A stretch of 64,000 nt of DNA, taken from positions 229,786 to 293,785 of the forward strand of contig SSNU01000205.1 of the NCBI GenBank assembly GCA_012064415.1, read 5' to 3'. Of the stretch, positions 51,799-63,510 are shown in pieces (position 1 is the first letter of the stretch; every line of letters starts with the position of its first letter). Under the pieces are notes generated by a model. That model was not told the DNA's origin. It saw only the letters and a list, made by a program, of their open reading frames with translations, and did not search any database. This DNA comes from Gyrodactylus bullatarudis (taxonomy: Eukaryota > Platyhelminthes > Monogenea > Gyrodactylidea > Gyrodactylidae). The position numbers were made by a program, and so were the translations under genes.

Positions 51799-52971
51799 CT
51801 AGGAATTTTGGGCGAATTGACTGAAAGAGTTGGCCGGAGATGAAGTTGAATTGTTGGAGCTGTTATTCATGTCTGACGTTTTCAAATCCTGCTCATGGGT
51901 CCTTGTGTCCTGATAATCATTTTCAATTTTACCTGTCTGATTGTGTATAAGACGTAATTGCAATTGCCAATAGTGATTTTGTAGCTTAAGAATATTCATA
52001 CGCATTCGGTGTTCAGTTAAGAGTTGTTCATTAATCTCTTGGGATATTACACTCTGGCTTGAATGCATTTGTGAGCCATCTGTCAGACTTTCATTACGCT
52101 CAGATGGAAAACTCTGATTTAACATGGAAGAGGACGGCTGATTATACGAGAGAGACTGTAAATTGCAAGATGCTTTAGATTCCTCGAACTGCTGGTTCTG
52201 CTGGGAATTAGTGTTGGCATAGAAATTTGACAGGGCTAGAATCTTTTGGATGAGATCGTTAGGCGTAATCATTTGCGTCTCGTTTGTACCATCATTCGAG
52301 GAACAGGATGCTGGACTAATGATTTCAGAATTTCTAAATTACAAGATTATTACAAAATGGCCTTACATTGAATCTTGATCGTTTTGCTGATTTGAATAAT
52401 TGCCATTCTGATCACAAGAGGAATTGGCTGAGGAAATATTCTCTAGAAAGTAAATTGAATTTCGGAAATTTTCATCTGTCTGATTTGAGTCTTTTGTGGA
52501 AAATTCAGCGAAAAACTTCATCAACAAGTCGTTTTGTTCATTCCAGCCTGACTCTCTTGTGGTATAGCCCATGCGAATTTTCTTCTTTGTACCTTGGAGC
52601 AAATTGTCCCATTTCCTTCGCAACTATACAATTAAATAGACAACAGGTAAATTGTTAGAACTCACATAACCACCCAAGTCTTCAGTCTCCTTGGGGAATT
52701 GCTTCGACATGATTGACGTGATTTCTGCCCAGGCCAACTTTCTAGCCCTCTGATTGCCCGGTGTCTGATGAATGATTATGTGACGCCTTTCAAAAATACA
52801 TTGTAACATTTTCTCCAACAGTGAGTATGACATTCCATCTGCACGATATCGATATCTGCGTGTTAATCCAGCCGCCTCGACGAGGGCCTGAAAATCTTGT
52901 ATAGAATTGTATGATTTGATTGATTGTAAATCTTCCATATCGTTTCCATTAGAATTGCCCTCATCCAACAT
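51799..52971 (-). CDS. SANT-like nuclear protein C
   Basis: Exons 52666-52971, 52367-52623 and 51799-52333, with introns of 42 bp (TAT|GTGAGT) and 33 bp (AAT|GTAAGG...TTTAG); 365 residues. Closely parallels gene B: MSYSLLEKMLQCIFERR, LAWAEITSIMSKQFP, then GYLRRKWDNLLQGTKKKIRM and TRESGWNEQNDLLMKFF. Long Gln/Asn/Ser-rich part (QNQQFEESK, SSSMLNQSF) and C-terminal helix TEHRMRMNILKLQNHYWQLQ. Likely a DNA-binding protein; the name is unknown. Total length divides by three across all exons. Confidence 0.8.
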
Positions 52972-54749
52972 GACAAGAATTAAATTCCCCTTTCCACCAA
53001 AGTATGTATGTATCTTGATCGAATAAACTCTGAGTGTTTTCTGATTGAAAGAAAAATTATTTCAAGAATACAATATGATGAAAAAATTAAGTTTTAAGTG
53101 TTTAATATCATCCAATCTCGATACAGCTTTTCAAGATTCAATCATAATAACACTAATAATAATTTTCATCGTTTCACATAACTGTTAACGAATTAAGTAG
53201 GTGGTGGATGAGGTTTACAATCATTTTCTTTCTTTCTCTCTCTGGCTTTTAGAACTAGCTATATAGAATAGAAATTTTGATATGTAAAATGATGATAATT
53301 ATTATAGAATTATTAATATAATACAGTATATATTATTAGGTTAAAAAAATCTAATCAAGAAATGTATAGAAATCAACATCAGAACGAGATAGATAGAGTA
53401 AACTAAAATTTCATCATTCGTATAATTATACATGCGCTCCATTATTATTCTAATAAAATACACTATACAATGTTTCGATTTCTGTATATTTCAACAAACT
53501 CTGTAGCTGATAAGGGTGGAAAAAGATCATCTTGATGAGACCCAACAACATTCACAAGATACAAATACAGCGTATACAAGATATATACATTTGTTTATAT
53601 TTATGGATACTTACTTAGAAACTTATAGAGTTTAGAGTTGCTTTTTATGAGAAAATAGTAAAAAAGATGAAAATTAAAATTAACTTTGACAGCTATAGAA
53701 AATTGGAAAATCAATACCGAACCCATTTTTCACACGAGAATGATAGTGTACTATTAGAAAATGAAATTTAGAAAAATCATCATGAGTCTCCTAATCAACA
53801 TGCAATAAATAAAAGGGTAGAATCCATTGTGTATGACGATTTCCAAAGGGTAAGATAATCTAAATTAACAAAGACGCACAAGATGGGGTTCTGAACATTC
53901 AATATTTCAGTCTTTGCCTGTCAATGAGTACAGATTCTGTCCGAAATGTTAAGAATATCGATATTAATGTTATATTATTTTAAAGTTAATATATTTACTA
54001 TCAAGTAGATATATTAAAAATATATATTAAAAAAAGGAATATAGGAAGGAATTTCTGATTGGCTGAATCTGGGAAAAATTAATGATGTCAATTCTGTGAA
54101 AATTCAAACGTACTATTCACCACAGCGTATCTAGGATCATGATATGAACTATTCGTGAGTTTATTTATGTAAAATAAAGCTGTTATCATTAATGTTTTCT
54201 AGTATTTCTCGCCAGATAGGAATTTTTAAGTCCTCCATGTAGTTCAAGTTGACATTGTTCAAGGTTATTTTCAACTTAAACAGAAGAATTCTCTCAAAAG
54301 CTCAATAAAATAAATGCGACAAGTGAATTAGAATGAGAATCTTTCAGAAATCTTTTGAAGTTTTGAGTAGTTTTAGAGACAATTCTTGGAGAATCTGCCT
54401 ATCCTTGTTGTATCATTGATTCTCTTTTCTCCAGGCAAAAGATGATAAAGCAAATCATAACTGAAAAGTCCGAATTCTAAATCTGAGTATAATTGAAGAT
54501 TGATTTAGAATAAAGCTATTGAATTTGGTGTATCTTCGAAAAGCAGCCAAGAAAGTTGATTTTGATTCTTTTACATAATCCTGGAAAATGTAATCACAAA
54601 TCTACTCTTAAGTAGACACCAATTATTATTATTTTTTAATATTTCATAAGAGATTTTTGTTTTAAACAAGTTCTTTACTCCATTCTTTTGTTTCATGCAA
54701 CTATTCATGAAATTCAGACGTTGGCTGTGAAAGAATCCATATTGTTACG
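52972..54749. other. Gene-free stretch
   Basis: AT-rich, no supported exon, repeat structure or RNA gene. Confidence 0.5.
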
Positions 54750-54819
54750 ATGATTCAGGTCAAAGAAACTGCCCTTTTTGTCTCATTTTCACTGATTACA
54801 CTGCTCAATGCCGGTTCTC
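54750..54819 (+). CDS. Candidate signal-peptide exon (alternative) of the nicotinic receptor
   Basis: ATG gives MIQVKETALFVSFSLITLLN and AGS plus one base before a GTGAGT donor at 54820. The phase (one carried base) fits the exon at 61650, as does the exon at 55092. A hydrophobic core typical of a signal peptide. Confidence 0.4.
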
Positions 54820-55091
54820 GTGAGTTTATTATCGCCATATCATTATTTAATCCTGTACATTGTCCACAATATGACTACTGGACTAAATGGAACTATGTCC
54901 TAAAAAAAACTAATACCAATTTTCTCATTTCTATCATTTAATATTTATTTGACCAATGATAATTTAATACCCCAAAATTTCCATTTCACAAACCAATCAA
55001 AAATGTATTTTTGATCGCACTCTCTGTTAGTGCGTTAAAGTGTTTAAAAGCTTCTCCAGAAAGGAATACGATAGAAAATCTAAAATTTGAA

Positions 55092-55143
55092 ATGAGCATT
55101 CGCTGGACTATTTCGTTGATATTTTGTTGTATTTTAATTTTTT
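55092..55143 (+). CDS. Nicotinic receptor exon: signal peptide
   Basis: ATG at 55092 encodes MSIRWTISLIFCCILIF and one base, followed by a GTGAGT donor at 55144. The phase fits the exon at 61650, giving F-SGGYEA. Chosen by phase and hydrophobicity, without direct homology. Confidence 0.55.
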
Positions 55144-58100
55144 GTGAGTCTTAAATTCTGTATTATTAATTTAGAAATCCCAAGAGTTTTTTTAACAGAA
55201 TAAATTGAAATGTATCCAGATTTCCTAGAATTTCTGATTTGAGGTTATTTGTAGAATATTCCATTTTTCAAGGTTTTATTTTCGTCTGGTTCTAAACTCA
55301 TGACAAAGGTCAATGATAACAAGTGTATATCATTGGCTCATGAGTCATTGATGAGCTTAGAAACAAACGAAAAAATTCATAATGAAGTTCGACAATATTA
55401 TCGTTCAAAACTTTATTTGTAACCAAAGTAGAATTCAATGTAAAAAAGCATCGAGTGCTACCCTCAAATCAATTGGCCTAAATGTAGATTCTTAAGCGAT
55501 TAAAAATACATAATCAACATTTATTAAATAGACTCCTACTCAAGTAAAAACATAACAATGGATATTCAATGGAAAAATGTATTTCTCTTTAATGTTAATA
55601 CAAGTTCGACGTTAATCCTTTGGAAATATTTCTTCTATTAATGTAATAATATGTACTAAACTAATTTTTTCTTCTTCTTCTTCTTCATTCCTGCATGGGA
55701 TATATATCCTTTGAATTCTCTTTGAGTAACCTAAATAATAATAATCTCGTATGAGAAATGCATTCAGAGACGAGAATAACTCATTCATGAAATTAATTTC
55801 CCAATGGGAGAAAAAATACCTTGAATTTTCCTTTTAGAAAACAAAATAGGTTTTAAAATTCAATGAAAATAATATTTTACAAATTTTGAAAGAAGTATAG
55901 TAAAAGTTGAAAAATATAAGAATATAATGTGAGCTGAAAAAAACACCAAAACTCTTCAATAAATAGTAACAGTGAAGAGAAAAGTGAAAAAGCTCACATA
56001 GGCCATAGGGTAATTGAAGATTTCTGGTTTGGTTTAAAGTGATTGATGAAGAACTTGTGTGTTTAGAAAAATTACTCTTATAATCTTCAATTACCCTGGC
56101 CTATGTGAGATTTTAAACTTTTCTCTTCACTGTTACTATTTATTGAAGAGTTTTGGTGTTTTTTTCAGCTCACATTATATTCTTATATTTTTCAACTTTT
56201 CAATTGAAATTACTCTTTTTACATTGCACCTTTCTTCTCTTACCCTTCGAAACAGAACATGGATCTTATTTTTGGTTCTTGATTTATTTTCGGACATGTT
56301 ACTTAAATAGATAGCAATAAATATTTGGCTTAGATTTTTCAATTTCAATAAGTTCAATTTCATTTTCCCTATGTAAAATTGTATTTCTCTTATCAAATCT
56401 GATATCATCACTTTCAAGTAATCATTGAAAATTTCGAGACTATTAATAGAATAAGTTGTTCCATACAAGACTTATTCCACTTATACTATATATGCTAAAA
56501 GTAATTAGGAGAAAAATATTTTTTTTCTATCATCCTGTCAATTTTTCATTCGGTTAATTTTGATACAAAAACATTGTTTCCATTGTAACCAGTACATGAA
56601 TAGGTTCTGAACCCTATGTTGTATACATCATTCAGATCCTGATCCAGGGTAGAAAGCGATAATTTCCAAAATCTATCTCTCATAAAAAATATAATTCATA
56701 ACTTTTTTTTATCCAAAAATACTTGATAAAAAATTTATTATAACGTTTGATTCCTCTTACACCTTACAAAAAAATTCAACTCAAAGTTTAAAAAAATGAA
56801 AAAATTGCGCCAGCTCGAAATTCAAAATGTTTCCAAATTTTTCAAAAAGATAGTTTTGGACTTTTTTTTCTTAAATCATTGAAAGTGTGTCTTTTGAATC
56901 GGTTACCAAAAAATCTTCAGAAAATGTTGACACCTTAATGAAAAAAAGATTCTCAAATTCATCGAGAATAGCTGTATTTCAATATTATAGAAAATTAATT
57001 CCATTTTCGTAGAATAAATCCAAGCGCGTTAGTTTTGATAATCAAGTAGTCACGTAAAGTAATAGGAGAAACTTGTCTTATTCATGGGTGGTCGCTGTTT
57101 AAATTACAACTTGTATCTATCTATATAGTATACATTAGTAGAAATTCATTTGATGCACGATCCAAGAATAAAAAGAAAGGTTTTCAAGTTTTTTCATTCA
57201 TTTGAACGTGCAAGTAAACCAAAATTAATCTAATAATTTGTTGATATTTTTATCAAGAGAGGTGAGCCAACAAGTACAGTACTTGAAACAGAGCTAAAGA
57301 GAAAAAGAAATTTCGGGTATTATTCATTAGAAAAATAAACAGGTTTCTTACCTGTCAGACAAAATTACTGTATTTTCCCTAGTTTTTACTCAATGATTGA
57401 TGGTTGAAGGAATATCCCTATATGGACGAGAATAAAAAGTGTTGTTATTTGCAGGTGTATAAGATAATGTATACTTCACAGATTTATATAATTCCCTTGT
57501 TATTATTTATGGGGCGTAATTAATTATAATAGAATTGGTCTCCTTATTGCTTTAGATCTAATCTTGGTTTATCCTCATCAGAATATTTCTTTACATAACT
57601 TTCTTCATCTTTTGATTTCTTCTCATGTAAGATTTCATCTTTTATTCCATCAAAAAACCCAAAATTATTTTTTTGGATACAGCGACTTTAATCTTTAATT
57701 ATTTTGTGCAGCCAACACCACCTACAATCGACAGGTTTTTCTTAACATTGGAAAAATCTTGATCAAAATTTTTGAATATCTATGATAAGTCACAAAGATT
57801 TTGGAAAAAATTTGACTGGAATCACGCAAAATTCTTATTTTCTTGAGTAGAAAGTTCGAATTTCAGAAGATGCCCGAATTTTCTTGAATTATATATTATT
57901 GAAATCAATTTATCTCTCGTCTTATAATCAGGGTATCGAAATATACATATATAGAGAAGAATTCTTTAAGAGATTTATAATGCTTGAAATATTCTTTGAG
58001 TAGGTAAATAAAATTTTGTTTATACCTTACATGTAACGTTAGGTATGACAACCACAGATTGCTTTCTAATTCTCCATTTCGAAAAATCATAGTGGTTCAT

Positions 58101-61100
58101 CATGTACAGATGAAGGATTTTATTTGATTCTTCTGCAATCAACTAAAAAGATGAAAAAAGTAATAATTTGGGACATGAAGGAATAAAATAATCTTCACGT
58201 TTCACTAGTGATTAGTAAGGATCCCTGACTTATTGAGTAGTTCTGACGAATCACTAGTAAATCGTAAGAACCTTTCAGATGATTCACTATAGTCGTCCAA
58301 GGATTCCACACGATTCACGTATAAATCTCATGATTCTCAAATTCGAAAAAAATATTCATTTAAAAATAATTTTTTATTGATGAAATAAATTTTCTCCCTA
58401 TGATCGATGACTGAAGGATGCTACGCCTACTAGCATGTAATAAATTATTCTAAGCTCTAGATTTTTAGTACACGAACATTATGATTCTGATCACTCAATC
58501 AGGAATAAAATCACTCTCATCTGAAAATTTCTCGCATCTAATTAAATGGACTTGATTTTGAATCATAATCACCTTATCAGATTTTAATTTAGCTTTACAT
58601 ATCTGATAAAATCATACAGTTGATTGGACAATTATCAGAACTTTTTGTTTGTTTTCTTGCTTAGAAGAAATACCTTATCAAATACAGGAAATAAGGTATG
58701 GTTTGACATTTTTCAATCAAATAGAGAAAAGTCATTTCTCAATTAGATTTGCATAATTGAGATAAAGAAATTTGAAAGGCTTCCATTCGAATTGTTTCCT
58801 TAACCCTCCATTTCATAAAACATATAATCAATAAAGTTCTTCTAATTTCCCAGAAATACTCAATTTTTTCTATAAACCTTATTCTTATATGAAATATTTC
58901 AAAAATCTCAATACTGTCATTTCTCGTAGTAAATATATATTATATATATCATAGAAAAAATCATGGCGTATCTTTGAAATATCTTTTTTGATTAGTTAGA
59001 AATCGAATTTCAACTTTCGCACCTCGTCCAATTTACTTGCCTAATTCTGATCCAATTTAAGTTATTGCTTTGTTAAATCCTTTATATCCTAAAAGCAATT
59101 ATATATTGACTCAGGGTGGCTTTTAGAATCAACAATCTATAGATATCAAGAGATGGTGTGAAGTTAGTTTAAGAACTCTTTCAATTTCTTAAGATTTTGG
59201 CCAATGATGTTTATCTTAAATAAATTGAATACTCTCCTTTTTACTGTAATTCCATATATACAGATTTCAAACTAAGCAAATAAATTAAAATTGTTATTTA
59301 GTAATATTAGTAATATCCTTGCGTACAGTCCTCAATTTTTTCTTTGACAACATGAATAGAAAATGTAACCCCCGCCACCACAAAAACCAGGTAGGTATTA
59401 TAGGAGAAAGAAAGAGTTTTGCTCTGAGGTAGAAAAAAATGAATTAAAATTTCCCCTTTTCTCGTGTTTCTTGATTATCTGGGCAATTTGATGTTATTCT
59501 TTCCAATTTCGCCCTTGGACTGATACAAATAAAATATGTCATTCTTTTTGATTTGTTTTTTTTTCAATTTGAAAAATCATTGTTGCTAGAGATTGAAATT
59601 TTAGAGAGATGAAAATTATCCATGCTTCACTAGTTGTTGACGAAATTTATTATTAATTCAGTTTAATTTGTGAGCTTAGTTTAGAAAGTAAAGAAACAAA
59701 TGTAAAAGAAACTCAGATTCTTTCACAATCTTGCTTTAACGGCTCTATTCGAGGCTTTGAACTTTGGGACGGGAAATAAACTTGTTTTAGAACTTTTTAT
59801 GCTTTAAAATGCTTAAGAACATCAGTTTTGAGCTGAGCCATCCGATGGCTGCCATCGTGGTCATGTTTTGAAAAAATATAAGAAGATATATAATAAGGCC
59901 TTTATTTCGGGCATACTCATCAGTGTGATGCATGCCATATAAATACGTTTTTTGCGATAATAAATTTTAACAATCATTGGTTTTTGGTGTCTTTCAAATA
60001 GAAGTTATAAGAAAGGATATGGAAAAAATGTTCATTTTCACGCATGAGAAACCAAAACCCGTCTAATGTGAGAGGTAAAGGCATTATGACAACAGGCCCT
60101 ATGTTATACAGATATGAGTTAGGACTTTAGATAAAATTTTCTTTGAATTAATCAGATCCTAGTCACAAGCAAGTCCAAATCGATTGATTATCGATTTTTA
60201 TTTATAAAAAAACATGTGTTTTCATATGTAGTGACCCGCTACAAATTTCTATTGCAAGTATGAATTAAACATCTCCAAGGATAGCTTTTTAAGCAAGATG
60301 TTTTCTTATATTTCTTACTTCTCAACAACATCACTCTGATTCCTTATTGATCAAATTAATTTAGTAAATAATCCAGAAAAATTAGTCTTGGACTTGAATT
60401 ATTCAAGAGAAATATTTGTCAAGATTGAGTATTGTCTATTAATATATTTGTCAATGCAGTATGCATAAATAACAATGGTTGAAGAATTATTTTTATTGCA
60501 ATTTTTATGCTCTTACCCATTGTTCATTTTTAAATTTTACCCTATAGAGACGGTAAAAGAAAGTAGGATTCTTCAGATATTTTAGATTCGAATTCGTCTG
60601 AAAAAATCCGAAAAGGTATCGAAAATTTTGAAATATTTTTTGGTAACTGATTCAAAATGTACACTTTCACTGATTTAAAAAAAATATTTGGAAAATTTTA
60701 AAGACATTTTAAATTTCAAATTTGATTTTTTTAAACTTTGAGTTGAAAAATTTTGTTCATTTCAAGGTCATAGAGGAATCAAACGGTTGAGTTGAGATAT
60801 AAATATAACTGAAAATTTCTGACTCTGAATAATCACGAACGGGTTAAAGGATGCAAAACTTATTCCACTGATCATTATTAATAATTATTCATTAGAATGA
60901 ATAGTTTATTCTAAATCCAACAAAGTAAGACAATTGGCGATTGTTAAAAATTTTACTGGATCCATTCCATATACATTACGCTAGGCGTCTTTTTAAAAAT
61001 AAGGCAATTTAATTTTGTTATGAATAACTTCCGGATGAATTTATCAATAGCTCAATTGTTTAATATCCTGTATCGTAAATTAAAGTGTTTTATGTAAACC

Positions 61101-62426
61101 ATGAATTTTCCGATAAATCATTGATTCGCCTTTCATAGACTTACAAGATTTCGAATAATAATTATTATAACCAGAGAGCTTTATTGACAAGGTTCATTTA
61201 TTCAACATTGAATCAACAATACGATAGATATTCTTATTCCAACTTGTTCATAACATATTCATCATGCATAATTCACTGGGGTACCGATGGGAAATCCTAT
61301 TTTTATCAAAGGGAGTGGAAAAACGTTTTATGATCAATAATTAATTAAAGGCAACAGGTTCAACAAGACCAGCAAGAATGATTTGATAAATTACAATAGC
61401 TAGATTTAAGCAATAAAAATGTCCATATTTAGTAATATTTTCGTGCAAAAAATAAATGAATATAATTCTCTGCTATATGCTAACAGATGGCTGAAAAGTA
61501 CTCATATTTAGACTGGCGACTTGAAATCAGATATAAACAAAAACCAAAATTATTCATTCTTTTATTCCAAATGAAATACTTAAAGCAATAATAATTGTAG
61601 GAAAATAATAAATAGTTTTTAATAAAATCAATAATTTTTTTTTCTATAGTCTCAGGTGGGTATGAAGCTTCTGCTGAAAAATTATTGATTAAACAAATTC
61701 TCGAGCGCTACGAAACAGCAGGGAAATATGGACGACCTGTATCAAACCCTTCTGATGTGATCAATGTTGAGTTTGGCATTTCTCTCTTTCAAATATTCGA
61801 GTTGAAGGAGCGCGATCAAATTCTCAATGTTAAAGTTTGGACGAACTACGTAGGTTTTTTTGAAAAAGTTGATCAAAATTTGAATGAATCCTTTTTTAGG
61901 CTTGGTCCGATCCTCTCCTAACATGGGATCCAAAGAATTACTCCTCAATTGAGGAAGTTCGGATACCGTCTGATAAAATATGGGTTCCCGACATTGTCTT
62001 GTATAACTAGTAAGTAAATATTTGCATTCTATTCGAATTTGATGGAAATCGACCCATAAAATCAGATAAAAGAATTAAATTGTTGTTAATTTCCAGTGCT
62101 GATGAAAGACTAAAGGAACAACGTGATGTAATGCTCATGATAGATTATACTGGACGTGTCTTTTGGAGTCCTCCGGCCATTTTCAAGTCAACCTGCAGCA
62201 TCGACATTACCTACTTTCCGTTTGATTCACAAATATGCAATCTCAAATTTGCCAGCGCCACGAATAGTCTGACAAAGTTGAATTTGACCCTATTCAATAA
62301 TGATGAGAATATCAATATTGACCATTACATGTCGAGTAATGAATGGGAATTAAAGGGGAGACCTGCAGAGAGGAGAGTTCAGGATAAGAACGGTGAAAAG
62401 TCTCCTCAGTTGTTATTCTTTCTTGT
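55092..62426 (+). CDS. Nicotinic acetylcholine receptor-like subunit, 5' part
   Basis: Cys-loop ligand-gated channel subunit, cut by the right edge. Exons: 55092-55143 (signal peptide), 61650-61849, 61900-62009, 62097-62426; phases agree throughout. Evidence: mature start GGYEASAEKLLIKQILERY, WTNYAWSDPLLTWDPKNY, IPSDKIWVPDIVLYNYADER (loop A), the Cys loop CSIDITYFPFDSQIC with 13 residues between Cys, and NEWELKG. The 110-bp third exon is typical of the family. Transmembrane segments lie beyond the window. There is no vicinal Cys pair before M1, so this is a non-alpha type; the loop B Trp is also missing (FASATNSL where FGSWTY is usual). The 6.5-kb first intron is repeat-rich. Confidence 0.85.
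55902..56200. repeat. Palindromic repeat, arms about 125 bp
   Basis: Left arm (from 55902, TTGAAAAATATAAGAATATA, GAGCTGAAAAAAACACCAAA) and right arm (to 56200) are reverse complements with few changes, around a spacer of about 45 bp. A diverged single copy lies at 19.84-19.98 kb. Confidence 0.75.
56545..56985 (+). repeat. Two dispersed repeat segments
   Basis: 56545-56690 matches 17145-17290; 56790-56985 matches 37861-38070. Both in plus orientation and non-coding. Confidence 0.55.
59895..59955 (-). ncRNA. Hammerhead-like motif, family A
   Basis: Minus strand: GGCATGCATCACA, CTGATGAG, TATGCC, CGAAA, TAAAGGCCTTA. The core boxes and a stem III (ATAA/TTAT) are present but stem II is one pair, and a competing hairpin GGCAT/ATGCC encloses the CTGATGAG box. 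Same family as the arms at 1.5 and 2.8 kb, where flanks also allow stem I (GAGG/CCTC). Confidence 0.35.
60600..60790 (-). repeat. Dispersed repeat, reverse copy
   Basis: Reverse complement of the 37.9 and 56.8 kb repeat (GGTAACTGATTCAAAATGTA, CACTTTCACTGATTTAAAA). Non-coding. Confidence 0.55.
61650..61849 (+). CDS. Nicotinic receptor exon: N-terminal helix and first strands
   Basis: Acceptor TTTTTCTATAG ends at 61649; donor TAC|GTAGGT begins at 61850. It encodes EASAEKLLIKQILERYETAG, NVEFGISLFQIFELKERDQI and LNVKVWTNY, matching the nAChR N-terminus (e.g. the conserved V.fGi.l.qi.....k.q......W). Confidence 0.9.
61900..62009 (+). CDS. Nicotinic receptor exon: loop A (110 bp)
   Basis: Flanked by a 50-bp intron and a GTAAGT donor at 62010. 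AWSDPLLTWDPKNY and IPSDKIWVPDIVLYN include the conserved loop A. Its 110-bp size is common for this exon in nAChR genes. Confidence 0.93.
62097..62426 (+). CDS. Nicotinic receptor exon: Cys loop to pre-M1
   Basis: Acceptor TTCCAG ends at 62096; donor CTTGT|GTAAGC at 62427. It encodes YADERLKEQRDVML, TGRVFWSPPAIFKSTC, CSIDITYFPFDSQICNLKF and SSNEWELKG, ending GEKSPQLLFFL. The next exon (M1) is not in the window. Confidence 0.92.
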
Positions 62427-62514
62427 GTAAGCGTTGATATCAATGCCTGAATAATTTGTGTCCTGCATGAGTATTTCGAGATGAAATTTACTGACACTAA
62501 AATATATTTATAAT

Positions 62515-62590
62515 GTAAAGCTAGTTGACATGAAGATGAGAATTTACTATTTTTATCAAAAAAATAAGAAAATAGTCTATTTATTAGTAA
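62515..62590 (+). repeat. Palindromic foldback family terminus
   Basis: GCTAGTTGACATGAAGATGA and GAATTTACTATTTTTAT match the outer end of the elements at 5.7, 18.9, 38.8 and 40.4 kb. Confidence 0.5.
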
Positions 62591-63510
62591 AGCTAATTGA
62601 TATGAAGTTGGGAATCTATGATTTTTACAGAAATCTCGATATTTTCATCAAGAATTTGAATTTGTTAAAGATTTTTTGGAATCCTACTCATGTTACCTGC
62701 TTTTACCATTTGAAGAAAAAAAATCTGAAAAAAATTATTTTTATGAAAAATATGGTAATTTTTCAAATTCATTGATCCTGAAAAAACTCTTTCGATCAGC
62801 CTCCCACTTTGAAACCAATAAAAAATTTTAGCTCTAAGTTCGAAAAAATGGGATTTTTTCAAATTTTTTTTTTTTTTGAAATGAAAACATTATATTGAAA
62901 TTAAATTAATGAATACAAGAAAAAAATAATACATTCAAGGTTATGAGTGGTTTTAATAAAGTAAGAACTGATCATGATCCCCAAGCAAGTGCAGGCAGCA
63001 CGCCAACCCAATGCACATCAGAAGAATCCGACTCAACGACCACTTTTAATATCAGCTATTCAAAAAGGAAACTAGGAACTGAAATCAGTTGATTCTTCAG
63101 TTCAAACGTTTATCCCACAGATACAAGGTTAAATTTTATTGAACATAAAAGGTCTCATTATCAGAGGACTTATTCAGTCAAATGAAAATTAGAGTAAAGA
63201 AGAGATTTTGTGTAGTCAAGCTTAGACCTTATATGACACATGATAGATCTCAAATCAAAAAGGTTATCACAATCCTTTAAGGAAAACTTAATTTCTAGAT
63301 ATTTGTAATATTTGAGAAGGAAATGATATGAATTTGAAAAATTACCATATTTTTCATAAAAATAATTTTTTTCAGATTTTTTTTCTTCAAATGGTAAAAG
63401 CAGGTAACATGAGTAGGATTCCAAAAAATCTTTAACAAATTCAAATTCTTGATGAAAATATCGAGATTTCTGTAAAAATCATAGATTCCCAACTTAATTT
63501 CAACCAACTT
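62590..63510. repeat. Inverted repeat pair, arms about 185 bp
   Basis: 62593-62775 and 63325-63505 are near-identical reverse complements (TTGATATGAAGTTGGGAATC, ATCTCGATATTTTCATCAAG, TCCTACTCATGTTACCTGCT), separated by about 550 bp. The peptides read from them are identical over 45 residues but only reflect the repeat. A coding-like stretch IMCHIRSKLDYTKSLLYS (minus, 63185-63250) lies between them. Confidence 0.75.

Larger units (their letters stand above)
55150..61649. other. Large first intron of the nicotinic receptor gene
   Basis: Repeat-rich: a family B fragment near 55270 (GGTTTTATTTTCGTCTGGTT), the palindrome at 55.9 kb, dispersed repeats at 56.5-57.0 kb and 60.6-60.8 kb, and family A at 59.9 kb. 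No other gene supported. Confidence 0.6.
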
